Shown piece by piece: positions 44,681-53,146 of a DNA stretch of 64,000 bases. Positions within the stretch are counted from its first letter, which is position 1, and the number at the start of each line of letters is the position of its first letter. This DNA is from DTDR01 sp964505415. Its GTDB lineage: Bacteria > Hydrothermota > Tepidihabitantia > Tepidihabitantales > DTDR01. The notes beneath the pieces are model-generated. The model searched no databases and had not been told where the DNA came from. It worked only from the letters and a program-made list of their open reading frames with translations. The DNA lies in contig CAZDHW010000006.1 of assembly GCA_964505415.1 (NCBI GenBank), forward strand, positions 16,016 through 80,015, given 5' to 3'. Position numbers and translations under genes: made by a program.

Positions 44681-45388
44681 ATGGTTTCAGAAATAATTAA
44701 ATCTTTATGGGAGCTGCAGCAGCTGGACAACGAAATAAATTATCTTACCAAAAAGATCCAAGAAATACCAGAAAAAATTGAAGGTTTAAATCTTCATTTA
44801 CAGCAAGAAATAAAAAATTTAGAAAAAGACAAAGCCAACATAATAAATTATAAAAAAGAATACAAGCTGGCAGAAGTAGATTTAAAAACCTGCGAAGAAA
44901 AGATTGCCCAATACCAAATTCAATTATACACTGCAAAAACTAATGAGCAGTATAAGGCTTTTTTGAGAGAGATTGAAACTCAGAAAAAATTGAAAAACGA
45001 AATCGAAGATAAAATGATTGAACTTTTAGAAAAAATTGAGGCTACTGAAGAGAACATAAAAAAAAGAGAAAAGGAATTGGAAACCATTAAAGTTGAGACT
45101 CAGAAAAAAATTGAAGAATTAAAAGAAGAGGAAGAAAAAATAAAAGAGGAAATTAAAAAGCGGGAAGAAAAAAGAAAAAGATTGGTGGAGTCTTTGCCAC
45201 CGAATAATTACGAAATTTATGAAAAAATAAAACAACGAAGAAATGGAATCGCAGTTGCCAAAGTAGAAAATGAAGCCTGCAATGTTTGTTATAATCCTAT
45301 TCCTCCCCAAATAATTTTGGAAATAAGAAAAAATGAAAAAATTCATTATTGCGATTATTGTGGTCGTATACTGGTGGTTCTGGAATAA
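44681..45388 (+). CDS. Coiled-coil protein with C4 zinc ribbon (CdsZ/DUF164 family)
   Basis: This 235-residue protein has a long Lys/Glu-rich helical hairpin (about residues 5-180) and a C-terminal zinc ribbon with cysteines 200, 203, 224 and 227. This is the architecture of the DUF164/CdsZ family, linked to surface or secretion-related processes and, in Helicobacter, to flagellar function (HP0958/FlgZ). The partner here is unknown. It starts 19 nt after tRNA-Val without an SD and is followed immediately by an acyltransferase gene, suggesting a tRNA-initiated operon. Confidence 0.85.
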   Translation: MVSEIIKSLWELQQLDNEINYLTKKIQEIPEKIEGLNLHLQQEIKNLEKDKANIINYKKEYKLAEVDLKTCEEKIAQYQIQLYTAKTNEQYKAFLREIETQKKLKNEIEDKMIELLEKIEATEENIKKREKELETIKVETQKKIEELKEEEEKIKEEIKKREEKRKRLVESLPPNNYEIYEKIKQRRNGIAVAKVENEACNVCYNPIPPQIILEIRKNEKIHYCDYCGRILVVLE

Positions 45389-46270
45389 ATGTCCTTTAAG
45401 ACAATTTTAAAAAAATATCTTATGTATTTAGGAATATTAATGGGAACTTTTTTACCTCGTTGGTTTTGCATTTTTTTGGCAAAAATCATCGGCTATTTTT
45501 GTTTTTTGCTAATGAAAAACCAAAGAAAAAGAATGATAAAAAACTATTTCTTTATTTTTGGCAACGAAATTAATAAAGAAAAAGCGCGAAGATTGACAAA
45601 AGAACTTTTTATCAATTTGGCAATTTGCGTGGCTGATTTTCTAAAATCACCTAGTTATAAAAAAGAGCAATTATTTTCTCTAATAGTAAATCGAGTTTCT
45701 AAAGATTTTTGGGAAGATGCTAAAAAGGGGAGATTAATTTTGGCTACTTTACATTTGGGAAATTGGGAATTAGGCGGTATCACCCTTTCCCGGATGGGTT
45801 TAAATTTTTCTTGTTTGATAGAAATTTTACCTTTCGGAATGAGTAAAGTTTTTAATTGGCTTCGAAAAAAAAGTAGGTTAAAACCTATTCCTTATAATTC
45901 TTTAAAAGAAATAATCAAAACCTTAGAAAGAGGAGATAATTTGGCCATTCTTGCTGACCGTTCGTTAAATCGGCAAGGCTTACTTTTACCTTTTGGCAAA
46001 GGAAAAAGAATTTTTCCTAAAGGGGCTTCTTATTTAGCTCAAAAATACAAAGTTCCTTTATATTTTGGTTATTTTGTTTTAAACAAAAATGGTAAGAAAT
46101 ACTTAATGATCGATGAAAAAATTAAAAGGGATTATTATGAAAATGAAGATTTTGAAAGAGAGGTGGAACGTTTAACACAGATTATTGCCGAAAAAATATT
46201 TACCATAGTAAAAAAATATCCTTCTCAATGGTTTGTTTTTCAAGGTGATTGGGAAAATGAAGAAAATTAA
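45389..46270 (+). CDS. LpxL/HtrB-family lysophospholipid or lipid A acyltransferase
   Basis: This 293-residue protein has an N-terminal membrane anchor (about residues 12-42) and the acyltransferase motif HLGNWE (His122, Glu127, H-x4-E). A typical downstream FFG-like block appears as LLPFGKGKRIFPKGASYLAQKYKVP, and the C-terminal part reads PSQWFVFQGDWE. LpxL-type enzymes add secondary acyl chains to lipid A at the inner membrane; related enzymes acylate other glycolipids. No other lipid A gene is in the window, so lipid A as substrate is an inference. Confidence 0.88.
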   Translation: MSFKTILKKYLMYLGILMGTFLPRWFCIFLAKIIGYFCFLLMKNQRKRMIKNYFFIFGNEINKEKARRLTKELFINLAICVADFLKSPSYKKEQLFSLIVNRVSKDFWEDAKKGRLILATLHLGNWELGGITLSRMGLNFSCLIEILPFGMSKVFNWLRKKSRLKPIPYNSLKEIIKTLERGDNLAILADRSLNRQGLLLPFGKGKRIFPKGASYLAQKYKVPLYFGYFVLNKNGKKYLMIDEKIKRDYYENEDFEREVERLTQIIAEKIFTIVKKYPSQWFVFQGDWENEEN

Positions 46271-46691
46271 AGTTAAAATAAAGCGATTAACCGATTTACC
46301 TTTACCTGCTTATCAAACAACAGATGCTTCTGGATTAGATTTGTATTCTGCGGAAGACAAAATAATTAAAAAGAAATCTTTTACTAGTCTCCGCACTGGT
46401 ATTGCTATTGAAATCCCTAAAGGTTACGAAGCTCAAATAAGACCAAGAAGTGGTTTGGCAAAAAATTACGGAATCGGTATTCTTAACAGTCCAGGCACAA
46501 TTGATGCCGATTATCGGGGAGAGATCATAGTAATTCTTTTTAATTTTTCTAATAAAGATTTTAAAATAAAAAAAGGCGACCGGATTGCCCAAATAGTATT
46601 TTCGCCAATAGCCAAGATTGAGTGGGTGGAGGTAAAAGAATTGAAAAAAACTAAAAGAAATGATGGTGGTTTGGGACACACAGGAAGATAA
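46257..46691 (+). CDS. dut: dUTP diphosphatase
   Basis: Dut hydrolyses dUTP to dUMP, preventing uracil misincorporation. The protein is 144 residues from ATG 46257, which lies inside the end of the acyltransferase gene; an upstream ATG at 46233 would add eight residues not seen in the family. Motifs 1-5 are present: DASGLDLY, RPRSGLA, GTIDADYRGEI, KGDRIAQIVF and RNDGGLGHTGR. The last differs from the usual GGFGSTG by Leu for Phe and His for Ser. It belongs to the trimeric all-beta dUTPase family. Confidence 0.96.
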   Translation: MKKIKVKIKRLTDLPLPAYQTTDASGLDLYSAEDKIIKKKSFTSLRTGIAIEIPKGYEAQIRPRSGLAKNYGIGILNSPGTIDADYRGEIIVILFNFSNKDFKIKKGDRIAQIVFSPIAKIEWVEVKELKKTKRNDGGLGHTGR

Positions 46692-47837
46692 ATGAAAATC
46701 CTTTTAGTTTCTTCTGCTTTTTATCCTTATCCTTCTGGTATCTCCGAACATGTTTATCATCTGGCAAAAGAATTAAAAAAACTGGGCCATTTGGTTAAAA
46801 TTTTGACGACCAATTATCCCCAAATATGGGAAGACCAACCGATTGCCGATGTTGAAGTTATAAGATTTGGCAGAGTAATTTTTTTGCCGCTTAATAAATC
46901 ATATGCCACTTTGCCTTTTGATTTACATTTACCTTTATTGGTGAAAAATTTTTTAATGAAGGAAGATTTTGATATCTTACATATGCATGGTTGTTTTCCT
47001 CCAGAAATTGGTTTTTGGGCATTACATTTTTCAAAAACCGTTAATTGTGTTACTTTTCATACAGTTGGTTTTAAGAAATTAAACTTTTTAAAAATTCTAG
47101 CTCCCTTATATAAAAGATATAATCAAAAAATTGATGGGAAAATTGCGGTATCGGAAGTAGCTAAAAAATGGATAGAAGAATTTTTGCCGGGAAATTTTCG
47201 AATTATTCCTAACGGTATTGATATTGAAAGGTTCCACCCCTTAAATAAGCCTTTTGAGAAATATAAAAATTATTATCCCCTACTTTTATTTGTGGGCAGA
47301 TTGGATAAAAGAAAAGGAGCTGAAATTGCTATTAGAGCCTTAAAAAAAATTACTATCTATTTTTCTAATTCGAAACTTTTAATTATCGGTAAAGGGAAAG
47401 AAGAAAAAAAATTGAGAGACTTGGTTAAAAAGCTTAATTTAGAAAAATATTGTGAATTTCTTGGTTATGTAAAAAGGGATGATTTGCCTAGATATTATGC
47501 TACTGGAGATATTTTTTTGGCACCGGCTCTTGGCGGCGAAGCCCAAGGGATTATTTTATTAGAAGCCATGGCAACCAAAAAATTGGTGATTGCCTCTGAT
47601 ATTGAAGGTTATAAAACAGTAATTAAGGATAAAGAAAATGGTTTATTATTTAAAGTGAATTCTTATGAAGATTTGGCGGAAAAAATATTATTTATCTTAG
47701 CAAATAAAGATTTAAAAAAACAAATAGAAGAAAATGGTTATTTAACTGCCCAAAATTACTCTTGGAGAAAAATTGGGAAAATGGTTGAGGATTATTATTC
47801 TTATTTAATCAATTTAAAAAGGAATAAAAGAAATTGA
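46692..47837 (+). CDS. GT4 family glycosyltransferase (paralogue of the 4220 gene)
   Basis: This 381-residue GT-B transferase has SAFYPYPSGISEHVYHL at the acceptor loop, FVGRLDKRKG at the start of the donor domain and an E-x7-E motif (EAQGIILLE, about residues 283-291). Its closest visible relative is the gene at 4220, with shared layout and several shared blocks (LNKSYATLPF against ANKSFASFPF). It begins one base after dut. Its 3' end overlaps the convergent TonB receptor gene by 24 nt. PimA-like mannosyl transfer is possible but unproven. Confidence 0.92.
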   Translation: MKILLVSSAFYPYPSGISEHVYHLAKELKKLGHLVKILTTNYPQIWEDQPIADVEVIRFGRVIFLPLNKSYATLPFDLHLPLLVKNFLMKEDFDILHMHGCFPPEIGFWALHFSKTVNCVTFHTVGFKKLNFLKILAPLYKRYNQKIDGKIAVSEVAKKWIEEFLPGNFRIIPNGIDIERFHPLNKPFEKYKNYYPLLLFVGRLDKRKGAEIAIRALKKITIYFSNSKLLIIGKGKEEKKLRDLVKKLNLEKYCEFLGYVKRDDLPRYYATGDIFLAPALGGEAQGIILLEAMATKKLVIASDIEGYKTVIKDKENGLLFKVNSYEDLAEKILFILANKDLKKQIEENGYLTAQNYSWRKIGKMVEDYYSYLINLKRNKRN

Positions 47838-49685
47838 AAAAAAGATTTTCCTTTTTCCCATTGGATAATTATAATCGTCAATAGTGTAACCAAACATTTC
47901 GGAATATTCTTTGTTTAGAAGATTAAAAAGAGCAAGATTTAATTGACATTTATTAAAAAGATGATAAGTAATTTTTCCGTCGATAAGCAAGCGGGGAGAA
48001 ATAGTTTTTATCTTTTCGCCGTAATAATTTATCTTCTTTGTCCGATAAGAGAAATTAATTGTTAATTGAGGATTTCTTAAAAAGGTTATCTGCGAAGAAA
48101 AAGATAATTTTGGTAGATAAGTGAGTTCGCGCTTTTGAAATTTTTTATCAACCTTTAGCCATTCATTGCCATTTAATAAGGTAGCATTAAAAAGAAATTC
48201 CCAATTAGGGTATGGTTTTAGTCGGAAAGAAAACTCGCTTCCGTAAACAAAACTTTTATCTAAATTAACCGGTAACCATTTGGTCATTGTGGAATCAATA
48301 GTCCAGCGGATTAAATCTTTTATCGTTTTTAAAAAGGGATTAATAGTAAATTGATATTTCTCTTTTTCCATTTGATAGCTTATTTGGAAAATATTACCAA
48401 TTTCCCTTTTTAAATCTTGGTTACCAAGAAGATAAAAACCAGGAAAGATTTCGGTTTTTGGCCAATACAAATCGTTAAGCGAAGGTGCTCGGAAAGAACG
48501 ACCAAAATAACCTTTGATAATCTGGTTTCTAATTCGGTAAGCTAAACCGCAGCTATAACTTATAAAACGACTAATTCCGTAATCATCGGTTCTAATTCCC
48601 AATTCGTTAAAAAAGTTTTCTTTTATTTGATATTTGAAATTAAAAAATAAACCTAAAAGGGTGCGTGATGCCTGAAAAGAGTTTGAATTCTGATATTTGG
48701 TTCTTTCTTCTTTTAATTCAAAACCAAAATTAAAATTGTTATCTTGGCCAAAATAATAAGAGAAAATTAAATTATTTCCTAAAGAATTATTCTTGGTAGA
48801 AGTGGTTTCAAAGGAAGCAAAGTTAGTTTTCTGATAGGTATAAAAGAATTGATAATTTATTTGGATAATATTTTCTAAGAAAGGCGAGAAATTTAAGTTA
48901 AAAAAAGAAAAAGTATCTTTTTGGCGGTCAATTGTGGAGAAAGATAAAGAGTCGCCAGAGGAAGGGATAAAATTAGGATTAGGTTTAGGACCGGGAACTC
49001 CCATTTCCCTCAAAGAAAAGCCACCCATCAATTTTAAAAAATCTTCTCTTTCCCAAAGAAAAGTGAGATTAATAAATTTCTGGTCATCGTTAGTTCTCAT
49101 CCCGTTAGTTTTAAAATCTTCCCAATTAAAAGAAAAAAGATAACTGCTTATTCGGTAATTAGATTTAAATAATAGTTGCCGAGTTCTATTTTCACCGTAG
49201 GTAAAATCAAAAAATAGTTCTTCTTTTTCAACCAACGGCAAAAAGTTGATAACACCGTTTAAGGCATTAGCACCGTAGATATTAGAGACTGCACCTTTAT
49301 ATATTTCAATTTTAGAAACCGAATTAAAAGGCAAAAGTCCTAAATCAGCTGTGCCGGTCGATGGTTGATTTATTGGCATATTGTTAAAAAGAATTAAAGT
49401 GTGAGAAGTATTTGGGTCACCTTGGAAAGAAATACCGGTTAATCCTTTATAAAAAGAATAGGAATTAAGAAGGATGCCGGAAAGATAATTTAAAGAATTT
49501 TTTATTTCCATTGTCGGAAAAGTTCTAAGAAAATTTTTGTCAATTATAGTGATTGGTATTGAGAGAGTTACGATTTTTTCTTTTATTCTTTTAGCATACA
49601 CATAAACAGTATCAGTGGTATAAGTTTGGGAGGAAATAAAAGAAAAATAAAGAAAAATAAAAAATAAGTGATAAGTTTTTTTCAT
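47814..49685 (-). CDS. TonB-dependent outer-membrane receptor, BtuB-like, under B12 riboswitch
   Basis: This 623-residue protein has a signal peptide (residues 1-19), a plug domain (IPITIIDKNFLRTFPTMEIKNSL through the conserved SKIEIYKGAVSNIYGANALNGVINF block) and a long beta-barrel ending in an aromatic residue. A typical TonB box is not clearly seen; the segment TDTVYVYAKR after the signal peptide is the likely site. The cobalamin riboswitch directly upstream identifies cobalamin or a corrinoid as the probable cargo. ATG 49685 is preceded by AAGGAGGTG. No BtuFCD genes are in the window. Confidence 0.9.
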   Translation of the reverse strand: MKKTYHLFFIFLYFSFISSQTYTTDTVYVYAKRIKEKIVTLSIPITIIDKNFLRTFPTMEIKNSLNYLSGILLNSYSFYKGLTGISFQGDPNTSHTLILFNNMPINQPSTGTADLGLLPFNSVSKIEIYKGAVSNIYGANALNGVINFLPLVEKEELFFDFTYGENRTRQLLFKSNYRISSYLFSFNWEDFKTNGMRTNDDQKFINLTFLWEREDFLKLMGGFSLREMGVPGPKPNPNFIPSSGDSLSFSTIDRQKDTFSFFNLNFSPFLENIIQINYQFFYTYQKTNFASFETTSTKNNSLGNNLIFSYYFGQDNNFNFGFELKEERTKYQNSNSFQASRTLLGLFFNFKYQIKENFFNELGIRTDDYGISRFISYSCGLAYRIRNQIIKGYFGRSFRAPSLNDLYWPKTEIFPGFYLLGNQDLKREIGNIFQISYQMEKEKYQFTINPFLKTIKDLIRWTIDSTMTKWLPVNLDKSFVYGSEFSFRLKPYPNWEFLFNATLLNGNEWLKVDKKFQKRELTYLPKLSFSSQITFLRNPQLTINFSYRTKKINYYGEKIKTISPRLLIDGKITYHLFNKCQLNLALFNLLNKEYSEMFGYTIDDYNYPMGKRKIFFSISFIPF

Positions 49686-49691
49686 TCTTCA

Positions 49692-49712
49692 CCTCCTTTT
49701 CCCTGCAGGAGG
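49692..49712 (-). promoter_or_regulatory. Shine-Dalgarno-sequestering hairpin of the B12 riboswitch
   Basis: On the minus strand CCTCC (49708-49712) can pair with the SD GGAGG (49692-49696) across an 11-nt loop. It lies between the aptamer and the receptor ATG. This fits translational control: ligand binding would favour the closed SD. It is inferred from pairing only. Confidence 0.6.
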
Positions 49713-49722
49713 GAATTAAATT

Positions 49723-49914
49723 AAAGGGCTTGTGACAGGTCTCCTGACTCGCAACCCTATCTATCCCGCCTTCCCATTGGCTTAAAACCAACAGTGGCAT
49801 TAGGGATAGATTTTTTGGTTGCTCACAGTGGGCAGGGCCGTGGCGGATTTTCACCGCCTTCCCTGGCGTCAGAAAATCTGACGCTCCGCTTACGCGGACT
49901 TCACAAGCCCTTTT
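49723..49914 (-). ncRNA. Cobalamin riboswitch aptamer
   Basis: Read on the minus strand, the element opens with AAGGGCTTGTGA (ending near 49914). It closes with the complementary TCACAAGCCCTT (49723-49735 region), forming P1. Between them are the cobalamin-riboswitch signatures GGTGAAAATCCGCC, CCTGCCCACTGT, GCCACTG, GGAAGGCGG and GCGAGTCAGGAGACCTG. These are the conserved core and the B12 box. Its position just upstream of a BtuB-like receptor is the classic context. Length is about 190 nt. Confidence 0.95.
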
Positions 49915-49942
49915 ATAATAATCCCCAACCATTTTCCCGCAA
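49915..49942 (-). promoter_or_regulatory. Candidate promoter of riboswitch-receptor transcript
   Basis: On the minus strand TTGCGG (49937-49942), a 16-nt spacer and TATTAT (49915-49920) end right before the first stem of the riboswitch. Transcription would start at or just inside P1. Confidence 0.5.
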
Positions 49943-49951
49943 ATTAAAAAA

Positions 49952-50037
49952 TGCCGAAGGAGGGAGTCGAACCCTCACGGGGTGTCACCCCCAGCGGATT
50001 TTGAGTCCGCCGCGTCTTCCAGTTCCGCCACTTCGGC
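49952..50037 (-). tRNA. tRNA-Leu (anticodon CAA)
   Basis: The minus strand gives an 86-nt class II tRNA with acceptor GCCGAAG/CTTCGGC, A73, anticodon stem GCGGA/TCCGC with loop CTCAAAA (anticodon CAA), a long variable arm (TGGGGGTGACACCCCG region) and T-loop TTCGACT. CCA is not encoded. The flanking AAAAAT and ATTTTT pair to lengthen the acceptor stem by 6 bp. It lies just upstream of the riboswitch promoter on the same strand. Confidence 0.96.
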
Positions 50038-50047
50038 ATTTTTAATT

Positions 50048-50075
50048 ATTATAATTAAATAATAACCAAAATCAA
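50048..50075 (-). promoter_or_regulatory. Promoter of tRNA-Leu
   Basis: On the minus strand TTGATT (50070-50075), a 16-nt spacer and TATAAT (50048-50053) lie 10 nt upstream of the mature tRNA 5' end. Confidence 0.7.
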
Positions 50076-50441
50076 GATTTAAACCTCCAAGGATTTTTAA
50101 TAAAAATGATAGAAGGATTAATGACATATCGGAAGAATATGAAATTAATAGTAGTGGAAGGAATAAATTCATTAGTAAAGATAAAAGTGCCAAAATTAAT
50201 AACAAAAAGAATATCAATGATTTTTATAAAGGCACCTATCTTGGTAAAAAGGAAGGGATACATCCCTGAATGGTTGGGGCATAGAGTTTAAAAACTTTTT
50301 TAACATTTTAGCAAATAGGTAATAAAAGAAATTTTTGCCAACCCTTTAAAAAAAAGAAAAATTTTTAAAATGGCTAAAAAATAAATTATAAGTGATGTAA
50401 AATTAAATATTTATAAAAATGTGATATATATATTGAAGATA
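50076..50441. other. AT-rich intergenic region, no supported gene
   Basis: This stretch separates the tRNA-Leu promoter from the promoter of the beta-propeller gene. Short frames exist on both strands (for example 50106-50291), but none has an SD, promoter, family resemblance or neighbour-like composition. No repeat or convincing RNA structure was seen. Confidence 0.5.
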
Positions 50442-50469
50442 TTGACAAAAAAAATTTTTAAATTATAAT
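50442..50469 (+). promoter_or_regulatory. Consensus promoter of the beta-propeller protein gene
   Basis: TTGACA (50442-50447), a 16-nt spacer and TATAAT (50464-50469) form a perfect sigma70-like promoter. The start should be near 50476, giving a leader of about 65 nt, unlike most genes here. Confidence 0.8.
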
Positions 50470-50501
50470 TTTTGCGTGGCAAACATGTGGATGTTAAAAA
50501 A

Positions 50502-50533
50502 AAGAGGGGGGCGGGCATAAATCCCGCCTCTTA
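50502..50533 (+). promoter_or_regulatory. GC-rich hairpin in the mRNA leader
   Basis: AAGAGG plus GCGGG pair with CCCGC plus CCTCTT around a CATAAAT loop, with extra G residues bulged on the 5' side. It ends 8 nt before ATG 50541. No SD lies between it and the start codon; the only SD-like purines (GAGGGGGG) are inside the stem. A regulatory role is inferred. Confidence 0.5.
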
Positions 50534-50540
50534 AATCTCT

Positions 50541-51932
50541 ATGAAGGAAATATTTTTATTTTTTTTACCTTTTTTTCTCTATTCTCAAGTTCTTGATACT
50601 GTGATTCGTTTCTTTGACGAGCCATCGGGATTGTTTTATATCCCGCAGGATAATGAACTCTATATTAACTTCTGCTGGAATAATTATCATTTGGTTTTAG
50701 ACTGTGCCACTTATCAAATAAAGAAGGCTATCCGAAGAGAGTGTCACTATTATGGGGATGCTTATGGTGTTTGGAACTGGCGAAGAGATAAGATATATTT
50801 TTCATTTAGTCCTTATCCGGAGACTATAGCAGTTATTGACAACAGAACAGATACAATAATAAAATGGATTGGTGGTATGGAGTTCTACGGTGCTCCTCTT
50901 TCCCTTGCTTATAATTCAAAAGAGGATAAGGTTTATGCGGTGGGTTATGGATCTCTGGCAGTAATTGACTGTGAAACTGACTCCGTAATTAAATTCATTC
51001 CTCCCTCACCTTATTTGTTAAGTAGATTTGTCCTTTGGGATTCAATTGGTAACAAGGTCTATTGCGGTAGCGCCTGGTCCGATGCGGTTACGGTTATAAA
51101 TTGTGAAAACGATTCAGTAATTAAAGTAATTAGAACAGGGGCATCAACTCCTTGTCAGGCAACATATGCCTACAAGCAAAGAAAGATCTACATCGTAGGT
51201 GAGTGGGGACCAAGGGAAGCGGTAATTTGTGCCAAAGGAGATACTCTGATTAAGAACTTAAATAAGTTTTTTTATGATGAGTTTCCTCCAATTTATAACC
51301 CTCTGGAAGATAAGCTTTATGCCTCAATAGGCGACAGCCTATATGTGATTGATTGCGTAACAGACTCAATAATTAAAGTTATCGTACCGGGTGACGATAT
51401 TAATGAGGTGATGTGCTTTTTACCCTGGAGCAACCGTTTATACTTTACAACGACAAATTATAAAGAAGGGAACTCTTTTAATACCCTTTATGTTTTAGAC
51501 TGCCGGAATGATTCAATAATTTCTTCTTTGAGATTTGGAGAAGGGGTTTTCTGGATGGCAACCAATCCCTTAACCGGACAGGTTTATATATCTGATTTTT
51601 GCGAAAGTACTCTTTATGTCTTCCGTGATGAAATAATTGGAATTGAAGAGAATACGGAAAGAAAGTTTTTTCAAAAATCAAGGCTTTATTCTTATCAAGA
51701 TAAAATTATAATTTATTATTCAATTATTATACCTTCATTGGTTGAAATTTCCATCTATGACCTCTACGGTCGAAGAATAAAAAAGCTTTATTCAGGCGAT
51801 GTTAAGAAGGGAGAATATAAAATCATTTGGGATAAAACTGATTATTCAGGAAGAAAGGTCTCTTCTGGTATCTACTTTATTATACTAAATAAAGAAAACT
51901 CAAAAGAAAGGCTAAAAGTGATAATTTATTAA
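50541..51932 (+). CDS. Secreted beta-propeller protein with FlgD/T9SS-like C-terminal tail
   Basis: This 463-residue protein has a signal peptide (residues 1-16). About seven YVTN-type repeats follow, each with a blade pattern close to NKVY-G-AVTVINCENDSVIKVI. The C-terminal domain of about 85 residues (ISIYDLYGRRIKKLYSGDVKKGEYKIIWD, then SGRKVSSGIYFI) is the FlgD-like/type A sorting domain found on secreted proteins of Bacteroidota and WOR-3. Surface or extracellular location is inferred; cargo function is unknown. Codon use looks less extremely AT-biased than the neighbours, which could mean high expression or later acquisition. Confidence 0.85.
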   Translation: MKEIFLFFLPFFLYSQVLDTVIRFFDEPSGLFYIPQDNELYINFCWNNYHLVLDCATYQIKKAIRRECHYYGDAYGVWNWRRDKIYFSFSPYPETIAVIDNRTDTIIKWIGGMEFYGAPLSLAYNSKEDKVYAVGYGSLAVIDCETDSVIKFIPPSPYLLSRFVLWDSIGNKVYCGSAWSDAVTVINCENDSVIKVIRTGASTPCQATYAYKQRKIYIVGEWGPREAVICAKGDTLIKNLNKFFYDEFPPIYNPLEDKLYASIGDSLYVIDCVTDSIIKVIVPGDDINEVMCFLPWSNRLYFTTTNYKEGNSFNTLYVLDCRNDSIISSLRFGEGVFWMATNPLTGQVYISDFCESTLYVFRDEIIGIEENTERKFFQKSRLYSYQDKIIIYYSIIIPSLVEISIYDLYGRRIKKLYSGDVKKGEYKIIWDKTDYSGRKVSSGIYFIILNKENSKERLKVIIY

Positions 51933-52188
51933 ATAACTAAACTTAATTTTAAAAAATTGTGTTAATTTTAAGGGATTTTTGGTATATAGTTTAATAAAAA
52001 TCTTACCACAAAAAGGGTGAGGGAAATGGTAATGAGCGTTAATAATTTTTTCCTTTTTAAAGAAATTCAATATATTGGAAAAGAATAAATTTATTTAAAA
52101 AGTTAATCTGAAATAGAAAATATGGGAATTATAGAAAAGAGATAAGAGGTAGCTCTTGTATCGCTGGGTTCTTAAAAATTTTTTCTTT
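51933..52188. other. Intergenic region after the beta-propeller gene
   Basis: No gene is supported in these 256 bases. Two weak hairpins are visible: CTTACC/GGTGAG at 52002-52021, and AAGAG/CTCTT at 52144-52157. A T-rich run (52179-52190) follows the second. Neither is a convincing terminator. Confidence 0.4.
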
Positions 52189-52217
52189 TTGACAAAAGAT
52201 AAATTTTTATACATAAT
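52189..52217 (+). promoter_or_regulatory. Promoter of D-cysteine desulfhydrase-like gene, leaderless type
   Basis: TTGACA (52189-52194), a 17-nt spacer and CATAAT (52212-52217) lie 5 nt before ATG 52223. No SD precedes the ATG. Confidence 0.65.
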
Positions 52218-52222
52218 TTTCT

Positions 52223-53146
52223 ATGCTTTTACCTTTAAATCTTACGAAGAAGAATACGCCCATTGAAAGGTATAAATATAAAAATTTTACTATCCATATA
52301 AAAAGAGATGATTTAAACGGTTTAATTGATAGCGGTAATAAAGCAAGAAAATTGGAATATCTTTTAGCTGACGCGCAAGAAAGGAAGGCCGATATTATTA
52401 TTACTGCTGGTTATTGGCAATCAAACCATTGCCGAATAACTGCTTATTTTTCTGCCAAATTGGGTTTTAAAGTAATTCTTATTTTGAAAAGTCAGAAGAA
52501 AAAGATTGAGAAAGAAGGAAATCTTTTGTTAGATTATCTTTTTGGTGCCAAAATCCATTTTTTGAGTGATAAAGAATATAAAGAAAAAGAAAACTATGTT
52601 GAAGAGTTGATAAGGAAGTTGAAAAAGAGGGGTTTTAACCCTTATTATATTCCCCCTGGCGGTTCAAATGAAATCGGTATTTTGGGTTATCGGGACTGTT
52701 TTTTTGAGGTTGTTGGTTATTTAAAAGAAAATAAAATAGACAGTATTTTTTGTGCGGTTGGTAGCGGCGGTACCTATGCTGGTTTACTTTACGGAAAGAT
52801 TTTGAAAGATATAAAAATTCCTATTTACGGAATCTTGGTTGACGAAAATATTGATTATTTTAAAAATAAAATCAAAGATATTCTTTTAAAATTAAATATT
52901 AAAGTTAGTGAGAAGGAATTAAATCTTATTGATGGTTATCTTGGTAAGGGCTACGGAATTCCTTATAAGGAAGAAATTATAATGGTAAAAGAATGGGCAA
53001 AAAGAGGAATTATTTTTGAGTTAACTTATACCGGTAAAGCCTTTTACGGAATGTTAAAGGAATTAGAAAGGAATAATATTAAAAATCCTTTATTTATTCA
53101 TACTGGCGGAATCTTTTCTATTTTTGCTTATAAAAATTATTTATGA
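52223..53146 (+). CDS. PLP-dependent D-cysteine desulfhydrase / ACC deaminase family protein
   Basis: This 307-residue fold-type II PLP enzyme has the Schiff-base lysine Lys40 in SGNKARKLEYLL, the substrate-binding GYWQSNHCR segment (usually GAxQSNHxR), and a phosphate-binding GSGGTYAGL loop. The family includes D-cysteine desulfhydrase and 1-aminocyclopropane-1-carboxylate deaminase; D-cysteine desulfhydrase is the commoner bacterial activity. Substrate residues cannot be decided by eye. It overlaps the following rfbD-like gene by 4 nt. Confidence 0.85.
   Translation: MLLPLNLTKKNTPIERYKYKNFTIHIKRDDLNGLIDSGNKARKLEYLLADAQERKADIIITAGYWQSNHCRITAYFSAKLGFKVILILKSQKKKIEKEGNLLLDYLFGAKIHFLSDKEYKEKENYVEELIRKLKKRGFNPYYIPPGGSNEIGILGYRDCFFEVVGYLKENKIDSIFCAVGSGGTYAGLLYGKILKDIKIPIYGILVDENIDYFKNKIKDILLKLNIKVSEKELNLIDGYLGKGYGIPYKEEIIMVKEWAKRGIIFELTYTGKAFYGMLKELERNNIKNPLFIHTGGIFSIFAYKNYL

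Noticed and set aside
49612..50045. Open frames on both strands across the riboswitch and tRNA-Leu region
   Set aside because: They read through structured RNA (cobalamin aptamer and a complete tRNA-Leu). Their translations include the familiar artefact of a translated tRNA-Leu, so no protein is supported.
50106..50291. A 61-codon plus-strand frame in the intergenic region after tRNA-Leu
   Set aside because: No SD, no promoter at useful distance, no family resemblance, and opposing frames are equally open in this AT-rich stretch.
52002..52157. Two small hairpins after the beta-propeller gene as terminators
   Set aside because: Stems are five to six base pairs and are not followed directly by a T run.
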